A stretch of 64,000 nucleotides of DNA, taken from contig PGZZ01000002.1 of NCBI GenBank assembly GCA_002841545.1, forward strand, positions 524,912 to 588,911, given 5' to 3'. The number at the start of each line of letters is the position of its first letter. Position 1 is the stretch's first letter. The stretch comes from Firmicutes bacterium HGW-Firmicutes-16 (lineage in GTDB: Bacteria > Bacillota > Clostridia > Oscillospirales > Oscillospiraceae). This document shows, piece after piece, positions 35,865-43,160 of this stretch. The notes under the pieces are model-generated. The model ran no database searches, was not told the origin of the DNA, and worked only from the letters and a program-made list of their open reading frames with translations. A program made the position numbers and the translations under genes.

Positions 35865-36302
35865 TTAAAGACTTGAAATTATCATGAATGCGATGAGCAG
35901 TCCGTAAAGAGCAATACCTTCCGCAAGGCCGACAAAGATGAGGGACTTGCCGAAAATGCTGTCGTTTTCAGAAATCGCACCAAGTGCTGCAGACGATGAT
36001 GCTCCGACAGCAATGCCGCCGCCGATGCCTGAAAGACCGACTGCGAGAGCCGCTCCGATATAACCAAGGCCTTTTGCCAGACCGTCGCTCGCCGCAGAGG
36101 CCGTCGTTGTAGCCGCCTCAGCCGCTTCAGCGGACTGCGAGAAACAGAAAACACAGCCTATGACAAGAAGCCCGAAAAAGCAACATAGATTTGTGATAAG
36201 CGGGGTCTTGCTTTTTTTACCGTGCTTCGCACGGAAGTATATGATTGCGAGAGGAAGCGCAACAGCTACAAGCATTGCGACGGCGATGAAAAAAATTTCC
36301 AT
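35865..36302 (-). CDS. ntpK: V-type ATP synthase subunit K (membrane rotor)
   Basis: The c-ring subunit. The 145 residues include two N-terminal hydrophobic segments (about 3-23 and 36-55), an Ala/Glu linker, then one canonical c-type hairpin (about 75-145) with the ion-binding Glu128 in VGLAEGIALYG. Typical 16-kDa NtpK proteins have two clear hairpins; here the first half is degenerate. I see no Gln of the kind that helps bind Na+ in NtpK of Enterococcus, so the ion is not settled. GGAGG precedes the ATG. Confidence 0.9.
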   Translation of the reverse strand: MEIFFIAVAMLVAVALPLAIIYFRAKHGKKSKTPLITNLCCFFGLLVIGCVFCFSQSAEAAEAATTTASAASDGLAKGLGYIGAALAVGLSGIGGGIAVGASSSAALGAISENDSIFGKSLIFVGLAEGIALYGLLIAFMIISSL

Positions 36303-36349
36303 AATGACTGCCTCCAGAATTTAAGTTTTTTATTTCTAAATCATACCGC

Positions 36350-38275
36350 TCATTGCTCGGCGGCCTTATAGTCTATTGTCTTCGGGCTAAATTTTACGCC
36401 ACCGCCCTCATAGAAGCGTCCAAACATCTCGTAGTATTCGAGACGAAGGACCTGTATGCAGACCAGCATCGCTTCAAGTCCCGTAACAAAGATATTTCCG
36501 AATATTAAGCCTCCGATACTGTGTCCTCCCCCGGGGTCAGCCGACAGCAGATACACAACCATCATCATTCCGGCATGGCTGATAGCGAACGCTCCGACAC
36601 GCAGGAACGAAACGGTGTTGGATACATAGGCCAGTAGCGTTTCGAACATCTCGAAGAATCCTTCGATAAAGAACATCCCTACAGACTCAGGCAGCCATTC
36701 CTTTTCGCCCTTAATCAGGTTAGTAATCGGAGTCGCAGCAAAAATCAGGAGCAGCGGTATAGCGATCACACAGATAGTAAAAGGCACCGTAAATATGTTT
36801 ATGTCCAAAACGACCTTTAATACCGCCGCGACTGCAATTCCTATATAGAACACAAACCCTGCAACACCGTTTGGTGAGAAGAAAATCTTCTTGATGTCGT
36901 TTTGCCTAATGCCGTTAATAATATTCATTATCATGCAAATCATCAGCAGTCCAGCACCTAAAACAACTGCGACCAGCAGAATCTTGATTGTATTGCCGTC
37001 TTCAAGGACTTTAAAGCCCCAAGGAAGCAGTTCCTCGTTCCCGAAAACACTGCCGTAGACAAAGCCGCAGGCCGTCGCTGACAGTCCGCAGAGTGCTACT
37101 ATACGCCCAAGCCAGACTTTTTTAAATTTCCAGAGCAGGAAGCCGACAACAGCAAGAACAAGGCCTTGACCTACATCTCCGAACATTATTCCGAAAATCG
37201 CCGTGTAGCTGAGCGCCATGAAAAGGCGTGGGTCTAGTTCGCCGGTGGCGGGCAGACCGTACATTTCAAGGAAGGGCTGATAGATATCCGCAAGGAAACC
37301 CTTTTTGAATTTGACGGGAGGCGGATTTTCCTTGATTTCTCTCGGATCAGTCAGGAAACAGGCAAAACCCTCAAGGGATTCGCACTCCTTGACATAAGCC
37401 TCTGATATTTTTCTGGGTATCCATCCGATTATATAAAATTTCCCGTGACGACGTCCGGCATATGTCAGAACATCAAAGGAATCGCTTTCATATTTCAGCC
37501 ATGAATAACAAAGTAGAAGTTTTTCGCTTTCAGTCTGCTTAATTGATGCGAGCTCTTCATCAAGCACCTTGATGCGCTCATTGGCGTCGGTCAATTCTTT
37601 TTCGATACGCTTCATGACTTCGTTCGCAGTATCCCCGTCACTTCCCTGCACGTTTATCCTGATTCTCTCGAAGCCCATCGACAAAAAGATTGCTTCGATT
37701 TTTCCATAAGCCTCGGGCAGTGCGAAATACGCTCCGTAGGCCCAGTGATCGTCCTTGCCCGAGGTTAAAAAATACACGTCGGGTCGTTCATCTATAATTT
37801 TGAGGCAATCTTTGAAAGACTCAATCGGCAGTCTGCCGAAATGGAACTTCAAATATTTCATCGTAAACAAATCATGGAGTTCCACGTTGAACGTGGAGAA
37901 ATGCGAGAGCTGCTCATTAATGACCTCGTTATTCTTGACGAGGAGAGTTTTTGCGTCCCGCTCCGCCTTCATGTCCGAAACCTTGGAGAATAGATTGTTT
38001 AAATAATCCGTTGCATCGCCTAGCGCCTGTGCGGACTTCGTAAAGTCCCTGTAATCAAGTTCAAAACCCAAGGTTTTCACGATTTCCCTTGACTTGACGA
38101 GCAAATCCGAATACGGGTTCACGGCGTCAAAAGGAACGAGCTCCTTCACGCTCTGCAAAATCTTGATTGCGTTTTCGGGGTGGAATTCTCTGTCAACAAC
38201 GAGGCTCTGTACCGCAGTATTGACCATTCGTTCCGGTCCGGAGAGCGTTACCATGGTCATCGCTTCTACCGACAT
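36350..38275 (-). CDS. ntpI: V-type ATP synthase subunit I (membrane stator)
   Basis: Subunit I, equivalent to eukaryotic subunit a, forms the ion half-channels. The 641-residue protein has a long cytoplasmic coiled-coil domain (about 1-330) and about seven C-terminal transmembrane helices, including MFGDVGQGLVLAVVGF and SNTVSFLRVGAFAISHAGMM, where the essential Arg lies in FLRVGAF. AAGGAGG precedes the ATG. Confidence 0.95.
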   Translation of the reverse strand: MSVEAMTMVTLSGPERMVNTAVQSLVVDREFHPENAIKILQSVKELVPFDAVNPYSDLLVKSREIVKTLGFELDYRDFTKSAQALGDATDYLNNLFSKVSDMKAERDAKTLLVKNNEVINEQLSHFSTFNVELHDLFTMKYLKFHFGRLPIESFKDCLKIIDERPDVYFLTSGKDDHWAYGAYFALPEAYGKIEAIFLSMGFERIRINVQGSDGDTANEVMKRIEKELTDANERIKVLDEELASIKQTESEKLLLCYSWLKYESDSFDVLTYAGRRHGKFYIIGWIPRKISEAYVKECESLEGFACFLTDPREIKENPPPVKFKKGFLADIYQPFLEMYGLPATGELDPRLFMALSYTAIFGIMFGDVGQGLVLAVVGFLLWKFKKVWLGRIVALCGLSATACGFVYGSVFGNEELLPWGFKVLEDGNTIKILLVAVVLGAGLLMICMIMNIINGIRQNDIKKIFFSPNGVAGFVFYIGIAVAAVLKVVLDINIFTVPFTICVIAIPLLLIFAATPITNLIKGEKEWLPESVGMFFIEGFFEMFETLLAYVSNTVSFLRVGAFAISHAGMMMVVYLLSADPGGGHSIGGLIFGNIFVTGLEAMLVCIQVLRLEYYEMFGRFYEGGGVKFSPKTIDYKAAEQ

Positions 38276-38311
38276 CGTTTTAGACCTCCTTTTTTCATGC
38301 TATGCAAAGAG

Positions 38312-39340
38312 TCAGATAACATTTTTCGGGTCAACGCCGACGCTTACAGCCTCGATGACCCTACTAAGCTTCTTGCACTCAAGTTCTTTTAAAACCAAAT
38401 ATGCCTGAGGAACGCTCACATCCGCACCGGCGGTTCTGAGAAGTTTCCGACAGAACTTTTCCATCGAATTATAAAAGATGCTCTCGATTCTACCCGTGTC
38501 CGCTCCCTCGAGATGCTTTCCGAACGGCGACCTGCGTAGTATATCCAGCGTTTCGGCCTCACTTTTTGCTTCAAGCAGCGCATTTATCAGTTCCGGCTTC
38601 AGATGATAGGTTATCGGAATTAACAGACCGTCCGCCTCATCAAGCGAGGAGCGGAAGCTCCGCTGAATCCTGATGATGCCGGTGATATTGATAAGATCGG
38701 CCTCCAGGCCCAGAGTATCCTTAAGCTTTTCTCTGCCAATTCCCTTGTACTGTCTGGAAAGATAAGAAAAGATCGCCTTGTAATACGCGTTTTCCAGAGC
38801 AACGCCCGCTTCCCAGTAACTCGGTTTTCCGGTTTCGGGGTTCAGCTTAAGCCCTGCAAGCGGCTTATAATAAATACTGTCTTTGACAGCGTTCAGTATT
38901 TCTGTAAAATATCTGCTGTGCTCAAGCGCGTCAATATCTACGGAGCTGTTTTTCTTCATATAATCCGTTAGTTCGAGAGTTTTCGGCAACGGCGAAACAG
39001 AGCTTTTCTCTTTCAGCGCTTCGAGTATGAAGTCATATTCGGCGCGATACAGAAAGAATCGGAGATACTTTTTGTCCTCAATTTGAAGGAATTTATAGAG
39101 CTTTTCATAATCCTCATAAACCATTCTGTGAACAGCCATCTCCAGCATCTTTGTGGTCGGCGTCGGCGGAATTTCGGACATGACTTTGCTCCAGCCCTTA
39201 TGACTTCGCATAATCGCGCATATCTCGGAAACGCTCTTGCATTCGCAAAGCCTGCGCCAGTCTTCGTCCTTGAGCATCTTTCCATACATCGCCATGACCT
39301 TTGCAAAAACAGCACCGTATTCCATCTGCTGCTTAAGCAT
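38312..39340 (-). CDS. ntpC: V-type ATP synthase subunit C
   Basis: Subunit C (eukaryotic d) caps the rotor ring. The helical protein has 342 residues. The open frame extends to 39496, but that part lies inside the upstream subunit H gene. Two ATGs compete, at 39346 and 39340; GGTGG sits directly against the first and 6 bases before the second, so 39340 is chosen. It overlaps the stop of the upstream gene by 8 bases, indicating coupled translation. Confidence 0.9.
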   Translation of the reverse strand: MLKQQMEYGAVFAKVMAMYGKMLKDEDWRRLCECKSVSEICAIMRSHKGWSKVMSEIPPTPTTKMLEMAVHRMVYEDYEKLYKFLQIEDKKYLRFFLYRAEYDFILEALKEKSSVSPLPKTLELTDYMKKNSSVDIDALEHSRYFTEILNAVKDSIYYKPLAGLKLNPETGKPSYWEAGVALENAYYKAIFSYLSRQYKGIGREKLKDTLGLEADLINITGIIRIQRSFRSSLDEADGLLIPITYHLKPELINALLEAKSEAETLDILRRSPFGKHLEGADTGRIESIFYNSMEKFCRKLLRTAGADVSVPQAYLVLKELECKKLSRVIEAVSVGVDPKNVI

Positions 39341-39656
39341 CGGCATCCACCGCCAGTTTGAATATTTTTTGAACGATGGTCTCCCGTTCTTTATCGTAGA
39401 AGGCTTTGAGCGTGGCAAGCTCAGTTTCAAGTTTTTTATCCAGTTCAACAATCTCTGCGTCGGCACGGGCCGCCTCGGCGTTTTTGGCCTGTGCAATTAC
39501 CTTTTCCGCCTTTTCAAAAAACTGCTTTCGCAGCACCTCGATATGTTCATTAACATAGCTGTCAAAGCACTCTTTAAGTTTGCTTGCCTCGTCGGAAATG
39601 GCGCGCGCGTTACCTTCAGCTTCAACAATTTTATTGAGAATCTCTACCGTGGTCAT
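39333..39656 (-). CDS. V-type ATP synthase subunit H/G (peripheral stalk)
   Basis: A 107-residue coiled-coil protein rich in Ala, Glu and Lys, the expected stalk partner of subunit E (called AhaH, NtpG or V-type G). It is the first gene of the operon. GAGGGG precedes the ATG. It has no catalytic motif; identity rests on architecture and operon position. Confidence 0.85.
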   Translation of the reverse strand: MTTVEILNKIVEAEGNARAISDEASKLKECFDSYVNEHIEVLRKQFFEKAEKVIAQAKNAEAARADAEIVELDKKLETELATLKAFYDKERETIVQKIFKLAVDADA

Positions 39657-39687
39657 ACTAACCCCTCATTTCTGCTATGCTGCACTT

Positions 39688-39715
39688 ATATTATCACTGT
39701 AATTTAGAAAAGCAA
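39688..39715 (-). promoter_or_regulatory. Candidate promoter of the V-ATPase operon
   Basis: Minus-strand TTGCTT (39710-39715) and TAATAT (39688-39693) are 16 bases apart, about 30 bases before the first gene. Confidence 0.5.
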
Positions 39716-39821
39716 ATGGAATTAATATACGAATTATTCAACAATATTCTATGTTAATTTTCCATATTTGCAGATTAATTAAGAAATTGACATTATATGC
39801 GCAAAATTTAAATTTGGTCAT

Positions 39822-39849
39822 TTGCATAACGAAGAAAATGGTTTATAAT
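39822..39849 (+). promoter_or_regulatory. Promoter of apgM-ispE
   Basis: TTGCAT (39822-39827) and TATAAT (39844-39849) are 16 bases apart, about 70 bases upstream of the apgM ATG. Confidence 0.65.
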
Positions 39850-39917
39850 GGGGCTGGCTTTTATAGCCATTTAACTTATAATATCATATATCTTAGCATT
39901 TTCGAAAGGAATAAGCC

Positions 39918-41153
39918 ATGAAATATATTCTTGTGATAGGCGACGGTATGGCGGACAATCCCGTTCCTGAGCTGAAAAACCGCACGCCTCTCGAGGTCTC
40001 CAAGAAACCATATATCGACAAGCTTGCCGAGCACGGTATTCTCGGCAGCGTTCTTAACGTGCCCGAGGGCTTTCCTCCCGGGAGCGACACCGCGATAATG
40101 TCCATCTTCGGCTGTGACCCTCACTTCTGCTACTCCGGTAGAGCACCGCTCGAGGTTGCCGCTCAGGGTATTTCCCTTTCCATCGGTGACGCTGCCTACC
40201 GCTGCAACAATGTTACATTAACTGACGATGAGAATGTCCCCTTCGAGAGCAAGCTCATTGTTTCACACTCCGGAGGAGGTCTATGCGAAAAACAGGGCGT
40301 TGAGCTTGTCGAATACCTTTTTGCTCACCCCGAGTTCAAAGCGCTATCGGACAAAGCCGGAATGTGCGTCTACCCCACTGAATCCTACCGTCACATCGCT
40401 GTGCAGAAGCAGGTTGATATCAAAGGGCTGGAGCTTGCTCCTCCGCACGATCATATAGGAGAACTCGTTTCGAACTATCTCCCGAAGGGCTGCGAAAACG
40501 CCGCAGTTCTGACAGAGCTTATGAAAAAGGCGAACGAGCTTTTGCAGAACCATCCGTTCAACGTGTCGCGCAGAGAAGAAGGTAAGCTCCCCGGTAACGC
40601 AATCTGGTTCTGGGCCGAGGGCACAGCGGCAAAGCTTCCGAACTTTAAAGCGCAGTATGGCAAAACCGGCGCTGTCGTTTCCGCCGTTCCCCTCTGTCAC
40701 GGAATTGCAAGACTTACGGGACTCGACGTAATAATGGTTGAGGGAGCGACGGGCGAGGTTGAAACAAACTACGAGGGTAAGGTTGCGGCGACTATAGACG
40801 CGCTCAATACTCACGACTTTGTAGCCGTTCATCTTGAAGGACCCGATGAGTGTACTCATTGCGGAGATCTTAAGGGCAAAATACAGGCCATCGAATGGCT
40901 CGACAGCCGCGTAGTCGAACCCTTGTGCGAGTCACTTAAGGCGAAGGGAGAAGCTTTCCGTATGTTAATCCTGAGCGACCACAAAACTCTGACAAGTAAT
41001 CGCCAACATGACGGAGATCCTGTTCCATATATTATATATGACAGTAGCAAAGATACACAAGTGGGACTTTCGTATTCCGAGGCAAACGGGCTTCGCGGCG
41101 CTTTCTTATCAGCCGGAATCGAGCTCATGCCTACGCTTTTCGAACTCAAATAA
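39918..41153 (+). CDS. apgM: Cofactor-independent phosphoglycerate mutase, ApgM type
   Basis: This alkaline phosphatase superfamily enzyme interconverts 3- and 2-phosphoglycerate without bisphosphoglycerate. It has 411 residues with the metal site VIGDGMADNP (6-15), the nucleophile serine in PGSDTAIMS, and the later metal motifs SDHKT and RQHDGDPVP. The archaeal-type ApgM is shorter than GpmI (about 510). Some members were once annotated as homoserine kinases; no threonine gene is nearby. A clear promoter precedes it. ispE follows 35 bases downstream. Confidence 0.88.
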   Translation: MKYILVIGDGMADNPVPELKNRTPLEVSKKPYIDKLAEHGILGSVLNVPEGFPPGSDTAIMSIFGCDPHFCYSGRAPLEVAAQGISLSIGDAAYRCNNVTLTDDENVPFESKLIVSHSGGGLCEKQGVELVEYLFAHPEFKALSDKAGMCVYPTESYRHIAVQKQVDIKGLELAPPHDHIGELVSNYLPKGCENAAVLTELMKKANELLQNHPFNVSRREEGKLPGNAIWFWAEGTAAKLPNFKAQYGKTGAVVSAVPLCHGIARLTGLDVIMVEGATGEVETNYEGKVAATIDALNTHDFVAVHLEGPDECTHCGDLKGKIQAIEWLDSRVVEPLCESLKAKGEAFRMLILSDHKTLTSNRQHDGDPVPYIIYDSSKDTQVGLSYSEANGLRGAFLSAGIELMPTLFELK

Positions 41154-41188
41154 TTGGAGACCTTATTATATTCTGACGAAGGGAGTGT

Positions 41189-42067
41189 TTGTTTATAGAA
41201 ACGATACTGGAAAAAGCCTATGCGAAACTAAACATTTCGCTGGACGTCATCTCAAAGCGGCCTGACGGCTATCACGATATGCGCATGGTCATGCAGTCCG
41301 TTTCGCTATGCGATGATGTGGCCGTCTCACTTCGTGATGATGGCGCCGTCAATGTTTGCACAAACCTTCACTTTCTGCCGTCCGACGATCGGAACATAGC
41401 AGTGAAAGCTGCCAAAGCCTTTTTCTCGAAGCTTGGCAGAAAAGATGTGGGCGCTGACATTAGTATATTCAAGCGCGTCCCCGTTTGCGCTGGCATGGGG
41501 GGAGGCTCGGCGGACGGGGCAGCGGTTCTCCGCGCTCTCAACATACTTATGGGTAAGCCCTTTTCCCGAGTCGAGCTTGAAAGTCTGGGCGCGACGCTTG
41601 GCTCGGATATCCCCTTCTGCGTTTCAGGCGGAACCTCTCTTGCCGAAGGAAGGGGCGAAGCACTTTCCGAACTGCCGCCTTTTCCAAACTGCCTCTTTGT
41701 CATAGTCAAGCCGAAGTTTTCCGTTTCAACTCCGGAGCTTTTTTCAAAAATCGACCTGGTTTCGGTTAAGTATCACCCCGATACACAAGGACTTGTTACT
41801 TCGCTTAAAAGCGGCGACCTCAAGGGCGTTTGCCGAAGAATGTATAACGTATTTGAAGACGTTCTGCCGACTAAGCCGAACGATATTCCGAAAATCAAGA
41901 GTTTTCTGCTTGACAGCGGAGCTCTCGGCGCTGTGATGACAGGAACCGGCTCCGCCGTTTTTGGCATTTTCGATGATGAAAATAAGGCAAGGCACTCTTT
42001 TAATCTGCTTTCCGAGCGCTACAGAGAAGTTTTTATTGCCGAACCGCAGGGGCTTATATCAATCTGA
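41189..42067 (+). CDS. ispE: 4-diphosphocytidyl-2-C-methyl-D-erythritol kinase
   Basis: IspE phosphorylates CDP-ME in the MEP isoprenoid pathway. GHMP kinase features are the AYAKLNISLDV N-terminal motif, RPDGYHDM, the ATP loop PVCAGMGGGSADGAA, and the C-terminal GAVMTGTGSAVFG. Length 292 is normal. The start is TTG at 41189-41191 behind GAAGGGAG, with short spacing. It is probably co-transcribed with apgM. Confidence 0.94.
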   Translation: MFIETILEKAYAKLNISLDVISKRPDGYHDMRMVMQSVSLCDDVAVSLRDDGAVNVCTNLHFLPSDDRNIAVKAAKAFFSKLGRKDVGADISIFKRVPVCAGMGGGSADGAAVLRALNILMGKPFSRVELESLGATLGSDIPFCVSGGTSLAEGRGEALSELPPFPNCLFVIVKPKFSVSTPELFSKIDLVSVKYHPDTQGLVTSLKSGDLKGVCRRMYNVFEDVLPTKPNDIPKIKSFLLDSGALGAVMTGTGSAVFGIFDDENKARHSFNLLSERYREVFIAEPQGLISI

Positions 42068-42147
42068 TCCGAATTTCCAAAACGATTGTATAATAATATA
42101 ACAAGCTGTCGATAATATGTATAATCTTAACAGCAAGGCGGCTTCTT

Positions 42148-42185
42148 AATATTTCATGTTTGAGCAATACCACACCTGAAATATT
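42148..42185. repeat. Inverted repeat upstream of spoIIR
   Basis: Perfect 9-base arms AATATTTCA (42148-42156) and TGAAATATT (42177-42185) flank a 20-base spacer in the ispE-spoIIR gap. It could be a regulatory dyad or a weak hairpin after ispE; there is no clear T run. Confidence 0.4.
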
Positions 42186-42241
42186 TCACAACAGCGAAAT
42201 TAGGTTTTCAGCGACTTTCGCGAATTGGATTTTTTACTGTT

Positions 42242-42272
42242 ACCGCCTTTCTGTTCAATACATAAAGGCGGT
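42242..42272 (+). promoter_or_regulatory. Hairpin covering the spoIIR ribosome binding site
   Basis: ACCGCCTTT (42242-42250) pairs perfectly with AAAGGCGGT (42264-42272) across a 13-base loop. The second arm contains the only ribosome binding site-like sequence before the spoIIR ATG at 42280, so in RNA it would be paired. This may limit translation or act as a switch. The pairing is seen directly; the role is inferred. Confidence 0.55.
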
Positions 42273-42279
42273 TTAGTTT

Positions 42280-42885
42280 ATGAAACAGCATCTCAAAATA
42301 TGGGAAATATCTTTATTAGTAGCTTTGTGCATCACCTTATGTACGGGGCTTTTCGCAAAAGCGGAGCAAGGCCGGCTCTCGGGTGAGCTAATTCGGCTCC
42401 ATGTCATAGCAAATTCGGACAGTACAGGCGATCAGTCCGTGAAGCTCAAAGTCCGCGATAACGTGCTCGAGGTCCTGACGCCTATGCTCGATGGAGCTAC
42501 GGATGTTGTGGAAGCAGAAAGCATCATCAAAAATTCACTCCCACAGCTCTGCAGGGTGTCTGAAACAATCCTCATGAACAACGGGAAATACTATTCCGCT
42601 AAAGCGGAGATTTGCCTCGAAACTTACCCTACCCGCAATTATGATGGCTTTGCTCTGCCTGCCGGTGAATATATTTCTCTAAAAATTATTCTCGGCGAGG
42701 GCATTGGGCATAACTGGTGGTGCGTTGTTTTTCCGCCGCTGTGCATGACCTCTGTCGAAGATGAAGATACATTCACAGGCCTTTCTAATGAGACCGAAAA
42801 GCTGATAACAACCGACGGTAACCAGTACCGTGTAAAATTCCGGATAATTGAATTGTATGAGGAACTTAAGCAGTCATTTAGCTAA
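42280..42885 (+). CDS. spoIIR: Stage II sporulation protein R
   Basis: SpoIIR is made in the forespore under sigma-F and secreted to activate the SpoIIGA protease, which releases active sigma-E in the mother cell. The 201-residue protein has an N-terminal signal/anchor (about 8-27) and the family motif LIRLHVIANSDS (about 38-49), followed by QSVKLKVRD. Its presence implies a spore-former. No clear sigma-F promoter was found by eye. Its ribosome binding site is inside a stable hairpin. Confidence 0.93.
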   Translation: MKQHLKIWEISLLVALCITLCTGLFAKAEQGRLSGELIRLHVIANSDSTGDQSVKLKVRDNVLEVLTPMLDGATDVVEAESIIKNSLPQLCRVSETILMNNGKYYSAKAEICLETYPTRNYDGFALPAGEYISLKIILGEGIGHNWWCVVFPPLCMTSVEDEDTFTGLSNETEKLITTDGNQYRVKFRIIELYEELKQSFS

Positions 42886-42949
42886 GAATAGGCTCTAAAG
42901 CATTATAATTGATCCCGTCTGAGGCGTATTAGGCTCTCCTCTTTCAAAC

Positions 42950-42978
42950 TTGACAAAGGTGACATGGAGTGCTAAAAT
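42950..42978 (+). promoter_or_regulatory. Promoter of the riboswitch-controlled P-type ATPase
   Basis: TTGACA (42950-42955) and TAAAAT (42973-42978) are exactly 17 bases apart and lie just before the yybP-ykoY element. Confidence 0.8.
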
Positions 42979-42984
42979 ATCCCT

Positions 42985-43112
42985 AATCTCCGTGAGGGAG
43001 TAGTCAGCGCTTTTAAGCGGTTCAAGTCAACATACATGGCGGTTAATCCGCCTGGCTTGTATTAAATGACCAGACTCATGGATAGGCGTCGCCTGTCCAT
43101 GAGTCTTTTTTG
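42985..43112 (+). ncRNA. yybP-ykoY (Mn2+) riboswitch with terminator
   Basis: The aptamer shows the two conserved internal-loop strands: GGGAGTAG near 43006 and TCAACATAC near 43027, with the P3 helix CGCTTTTAAGCG between them. It is followed by a strong terminator, GACTCATGGATAGGC pairing with GCCTGTCCATGAGTC (about 43073-43105), then TTTTTT. Mn2+ binding is expected to prevent termination and switch on the downstream cation ATPase. Class assignment is by consensus; the ligand comes from family knowledge. Confidence 0.9.
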
Positions 43113-43160
43113 TAAGAAGCGACGTCACCCGGTTTCAACTATTAATATGGAGGCAAATTA

